Shown: piece after piece, positions 60,789 to 64,000 of the stretch | Position numbering within the stretch: the stretch's first letter is position 1 | Layout: every line of letters starts with the position of its first letter | Assembly: GCA_018350325.1 (NCBI GenBank) | Contig: JAEVLN010000004.1 | Span: 3,782,001 to 3,846,000 of the forward strand | Reading direction: 5' to 3' | DNA: 64,000 bases | DNA from: Globodera rostochiensis | Lineage: Eukaryota > Nematoda > Chromadorea > Rhabditida > Heteroderidae | Notes under the pieces: generated by a model | What the model was told of the DNA's origin: nothing | The model's input: only the letters and a program-made list of their open reading frames with translations | Databases searched by the model: none | Program-made: the position numbers and the translations under genes

Positions 60789-63700
60789 GGCATTCCTCAG
60801 CCAAATTTTATTTATTTATTCCATTGTTCTGCGTTTACTGAGTTCATTATTGTTCATTCCCGGCTTTTGAATCATTGTTCTTTCTATCGGATCATTCTGA
60901 AAATTCCAAAGATCAGCCCTTCAAGTATTTATTTTGTTTATTTAATTTGCTTTATTTGTGCCGACCGTTCGTATGTTGTTTTTCGAAAGCCTCGAAACAC
61001 CATATTTCTTCTCTTCAGCTATTACATATGTTTTATGAATACCGATGAAAAGAATATACCGAAATTTATATACCAGAATAAAACCGAATAACTTTATACT
61101 CGAAACTTTTTGACCCTACGTTCGAGACCATGATCTCGAGACTAAAAAAATCCGATGTTTTCTCGAGACCGAGACTCTCTGGCGTCCCTACTTAGCATTA
61201 GCTTTACGACCACAAAAATGGTTTGAATTAAATGTTTTGACAAAAATGCTCAAACCTTTATACTTCCCGGATTACCCAATATTAAGAGTGTCATACCTCT
61301 GACAAGATTTTGCTTGCCAAAAATCAATATTTAAGAATTCATGTAATCTTAACTTTGGATACACAGGTTTTAAAAAGTAAGCTGCTGATAAACAGTGAAC
61401 ATCGGAAGGCCGAACATCTCCAGAAGAACGGAAGCAAAAATTCACTTTGGTGCCGCTTTGTGCGTCAAAGCCTTTAAAGTTTAAACCAATTTTTGAGCAG
61501 GTTTAAGTTAGCCTTAAATTGCTCAAAACGGTTCAGAAATAATTCCAAAATATTTCAATTATAAAATTATTGTACATTGCCGTGTTTTTAAAATTTTAAG
61601 GGTGTACATCAGGGATGTAACCGGATGCCAAAAAAGTCGGCATACCGGACCCAAAAATGCGCGGAACCGGACGACGTGTAAACGGCGGGGTTTTTCTTAG
61701 ATTAAATGTCGTAGTGGAAGAAATTTTGCGTAGACGAAATGTCGTACTTTCGCCTAGTAGACGATATTTTGGCTTAGTCAAGAGAAATGTCATCGTGCCC
61801 TCGTCCTTTTCTCTGCGAATAGCTAGAGATGAGATTATCGATTAAATCTTTCCATCAACAGCAGCAGAATGGAAGTCTTCCTGCATTCGCCGTCTTATCC
61901 CTTTCTGTCGTTTCCTCCACCTCTAACCTCGCCCTCGTCCTCTTCTCATCGCATACTCTGCTGTTGTTCTCCTCTCCAAAATTTCTTATTCGCTCGAAGG
62001 ATGATAGCGTGTGTGACATTTAGTCGTATTTCCCACCATCACATCCATCCAATGTTGTTTGGTTGGACCGCTCGCGTCCGTCCAATCCAACCCACACAAC
62101 CAACCATCTCCGTCCACCATCACAGCAGCAGCAGGCAGAAGTGTGCACGTCCCTCCCTCCTTTTGCTCGCATCGCCATTCACATTCATTCGCCAACCAAG
62201 CAAAAACAGAAAATCGACTGACAGACTTGTGTTGTCGTCCTCGTTAGTTGGGATTTTCATTTATGTGTGTGTATGTGCTCTGAACGAGAAGACGAGTCGG
62301 AAAATTCGTATAATGCATTTTATCATTTTTAAATCTTAATCTTAACTGAAAGTTGCTTCGATACATATTATCCCGGAAGATCACAGCCCATGGGTTTATG
62401 AGGTTACAACAGTCGAATTACGAAATGGGTATGGTAATATGTTACTATACAAATCTCCTGGGAGGGAAGACAGGAAATTCGTATGAAATGGATGGCATGG
62501 CAAAATCTCTGAGTTTCAAGCATTAAGCTCAATCACCTTCAACACACAGTCAATCCATCGCTCGCGCTCAAAAGCGCCCCAGGCCTTTCCTTCCTTTTGG
62601 GGACCATCTCAGAAAATTTGAATACATGACAGAAGTAAAATGAACATTTGGAGGAGGTTTGAAATGAACTTAGCTTAGAATTGACGATTCAGTCAACTGA
62701 TACAAAACGATAGACTCCATAAAAAAATGGTTCGAACTTCTCCCCAAAGCTCATTTAATTTTTTCAGTACTCGATAGAATTTTTTTTTTAACCGAAAAAC
62801 TGGCTGGAGATGAGTTAAGAGCCTAACTTCGAGGCATTTGTGGAAGTATCGACTAAAAGCAGTGCGTTTCCAATTGGTTTTAAGTGGCATATTGGTCCTT
62901 TTTTGACACAAAAATACTTACTGCCCTCTTGGTTTTCTGGCGGACGGACTGGTGCTAAAGGTGAAAGAGTTAATTTCAGTTACTCAAGAGATTTTGCATA
63001 AACAATTATATGGCATCTAATTCAGGGTTCCGATATCTGCGGATTTATACCCTTAAAATGAGGATTGCGGATTTCTGGTCTTTTAAGCATGTGGCGTTTT
63101 TGTGGGTTTTAGGAGAGTTTGATAAATATGCTTAACAAATTGATCAATTTTTCCCAAAAAAAACTTTCGGTACTTAAAAATCATTTCAAAAGGCAAGTGC
63201 CAAAAATATCTCCATTCCCTGCAAATCCCTTCCATTCCTCTTGTTCATAAAATGATCTAACGTTTAGACCGTTTTTTAATTTGATTTGGGTTTAAAATTT
63301 GTGTGTTTATTTTCAAATAAGCGTTATGTGGACAAAGGTCAGGTAGGCCAAATCGGCCAAAATGTCCGGTAAGAAAAAGTGGTACAAAATCAACTGCGGA
63401 ACGAGCATGGAGTTTGTCTTTATACAATAATTTACTAATTAATATCTGTCAACAACAACTATTAATTGAAATATTTGGAAATTGAATTTTCTGAACCGTT
63501 TTGAGCAATTTAAAGTTATTTTGAAAAACAAAATTTGGTTTCGGCACCAAAACAAACCTAGAGAGCTGCTTTTTTGGAAGGTTGATGAAATTTTTCTGAA
63601 ATTTGGCTCTTTGGACATTTATGCGACCGGACCTTTTGTCCTTTTCCCCAATACCGGACATTTTGTACGATTTTGGCCTACCGGACATTGTCGTCGTGTC

Positions 63701-64000
63701 ATTTTGCGTTGTATAATACGGGTCCCACCCATTCTCACCTCCTTCGTAGCTTTACCCTTTCAACTCCACTCTAAGCCTAACGCACGAATCTGAAAAAAAT
63801 TTTGCGCGGAAACCGTCTGAAAATATGTTATTTGATGCACTGATCAAAATTCGACAATAGAAAATAAAATTGAGAATTTAAAGCAGTTTTTTAAATGGTT
63901 GAAATTTTTGAAAATTAAGGAAAAAACGACTTTTAAGTAACAAAAGCTGGATTAGCTATGAAAGGCCGAGTAGCGGCCCGCCAACAGCGAGCATGCGGAG
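60789..64000. other. 3' stretch with no confident gene
   Basis: Downstream of plastin I cannot support any gene. There is a CTCGAGACC-rich patch at about 61.10-61.19 kb, a CATCAGGGATGTAACCGG word at about 61.61 kb that resembles the MITE ends, a CT-rich stretch at about 61.88-62.2 kb that could be a 5' exon or UTR, and AT-rich sequence to the end. A plus-strand frame at 63482-63793 and a minus-strand one at 62693-62911 have no recognisable motifs. Confidence 0.45.

Noticed and set aside
61869..62339. 156-codon frame near 62 kb as a secreted protein
   Set aside because: Composition follows the CT-rich DNA, no splice or domain support was seen, and overlapping frames on both strands are equally open.

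Overview
This is a nematode nuclear genome window. Genes have many short introns (often 35-90 bp), exons open right after TTTCAG/TTTTAG acceptors (likely spliced-leader sites), and the protein set includes a nematode myoglobin-like globin, an N-myristoylated-type globin, a multi-domain chitinase-like (GH18) protein and a delta-9 desaturase. Frequent GC donor introns, poly-C/poly-G tracts and intronic minisatellites suggest a tylenchid, perhaps a cyst nematode (Globodera/Heterodera); that genus guess is inference. All identifications rest on reading translated exons and recalling family sequences. No search was run, and exon ends were set by frame, splice dinucleotides and conservation.

Layout. 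1-5.6 kb: mostly non-coding, with poly-C runs, an orphan TATA box and a degenerate CCCCTAA array (3.04-3.64 kb). 5.65-9.13 kb (+): Prickle (PET, three LIM domains, CRIS C-terminus). 9.32-18.07 kb (-): a giant gene with three degenerate GH18 domains and a 2.6-kb intronic minisatellite. 19.04-21.08 kb (-): stearoyl-CoA desaturase. 21.4-22.2 kb: GC-rich repeat. 22.5-29.5 kb (-): unrecognised coiled-coil locus with two intronic minisatellites. 31.35-35.12 kb (+): two different globins. 35.43-38.12 kb (-): Rab geranylgeranyltransferase alpha. 39.1-41.9 kb (+): YY1-type zinc finger factor, head to head with the previous gene and separated from it by a hAT-like MITE. 42.25-44.92 kb (-): SLC17-type transporter. 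45.68-47.23 kb (-): E3BP/E2-like protein of the pyruvate dehydrogenase complex without a lipoyl domain. 48.27-50.97 kb (-): ribophorin I. 52.93 kb (+): tRNA-Pro(CGG). 53.54-54.7 kb (-): TMEM231. 57.83-60.79 kb (+): plastin/fimbrin with a second MITE in an intron. 60.8-64 kb: no confident gene.

The genes are unrelated single-copy housekeeping or developmental loci, and I see no operon-like functional cluster. The most unusual features are splicing and architecture: an intron in Prickle that must end in TG rather than AG, at least six GC-AG introns in four genes, a three-domain GH18 protein with no complete catalytic motif, an E3BP-like gene apparently lacking its lipoyl domain, stop-free intronic minisatellites, and two MITEs with perfect 8-bp target duplications.
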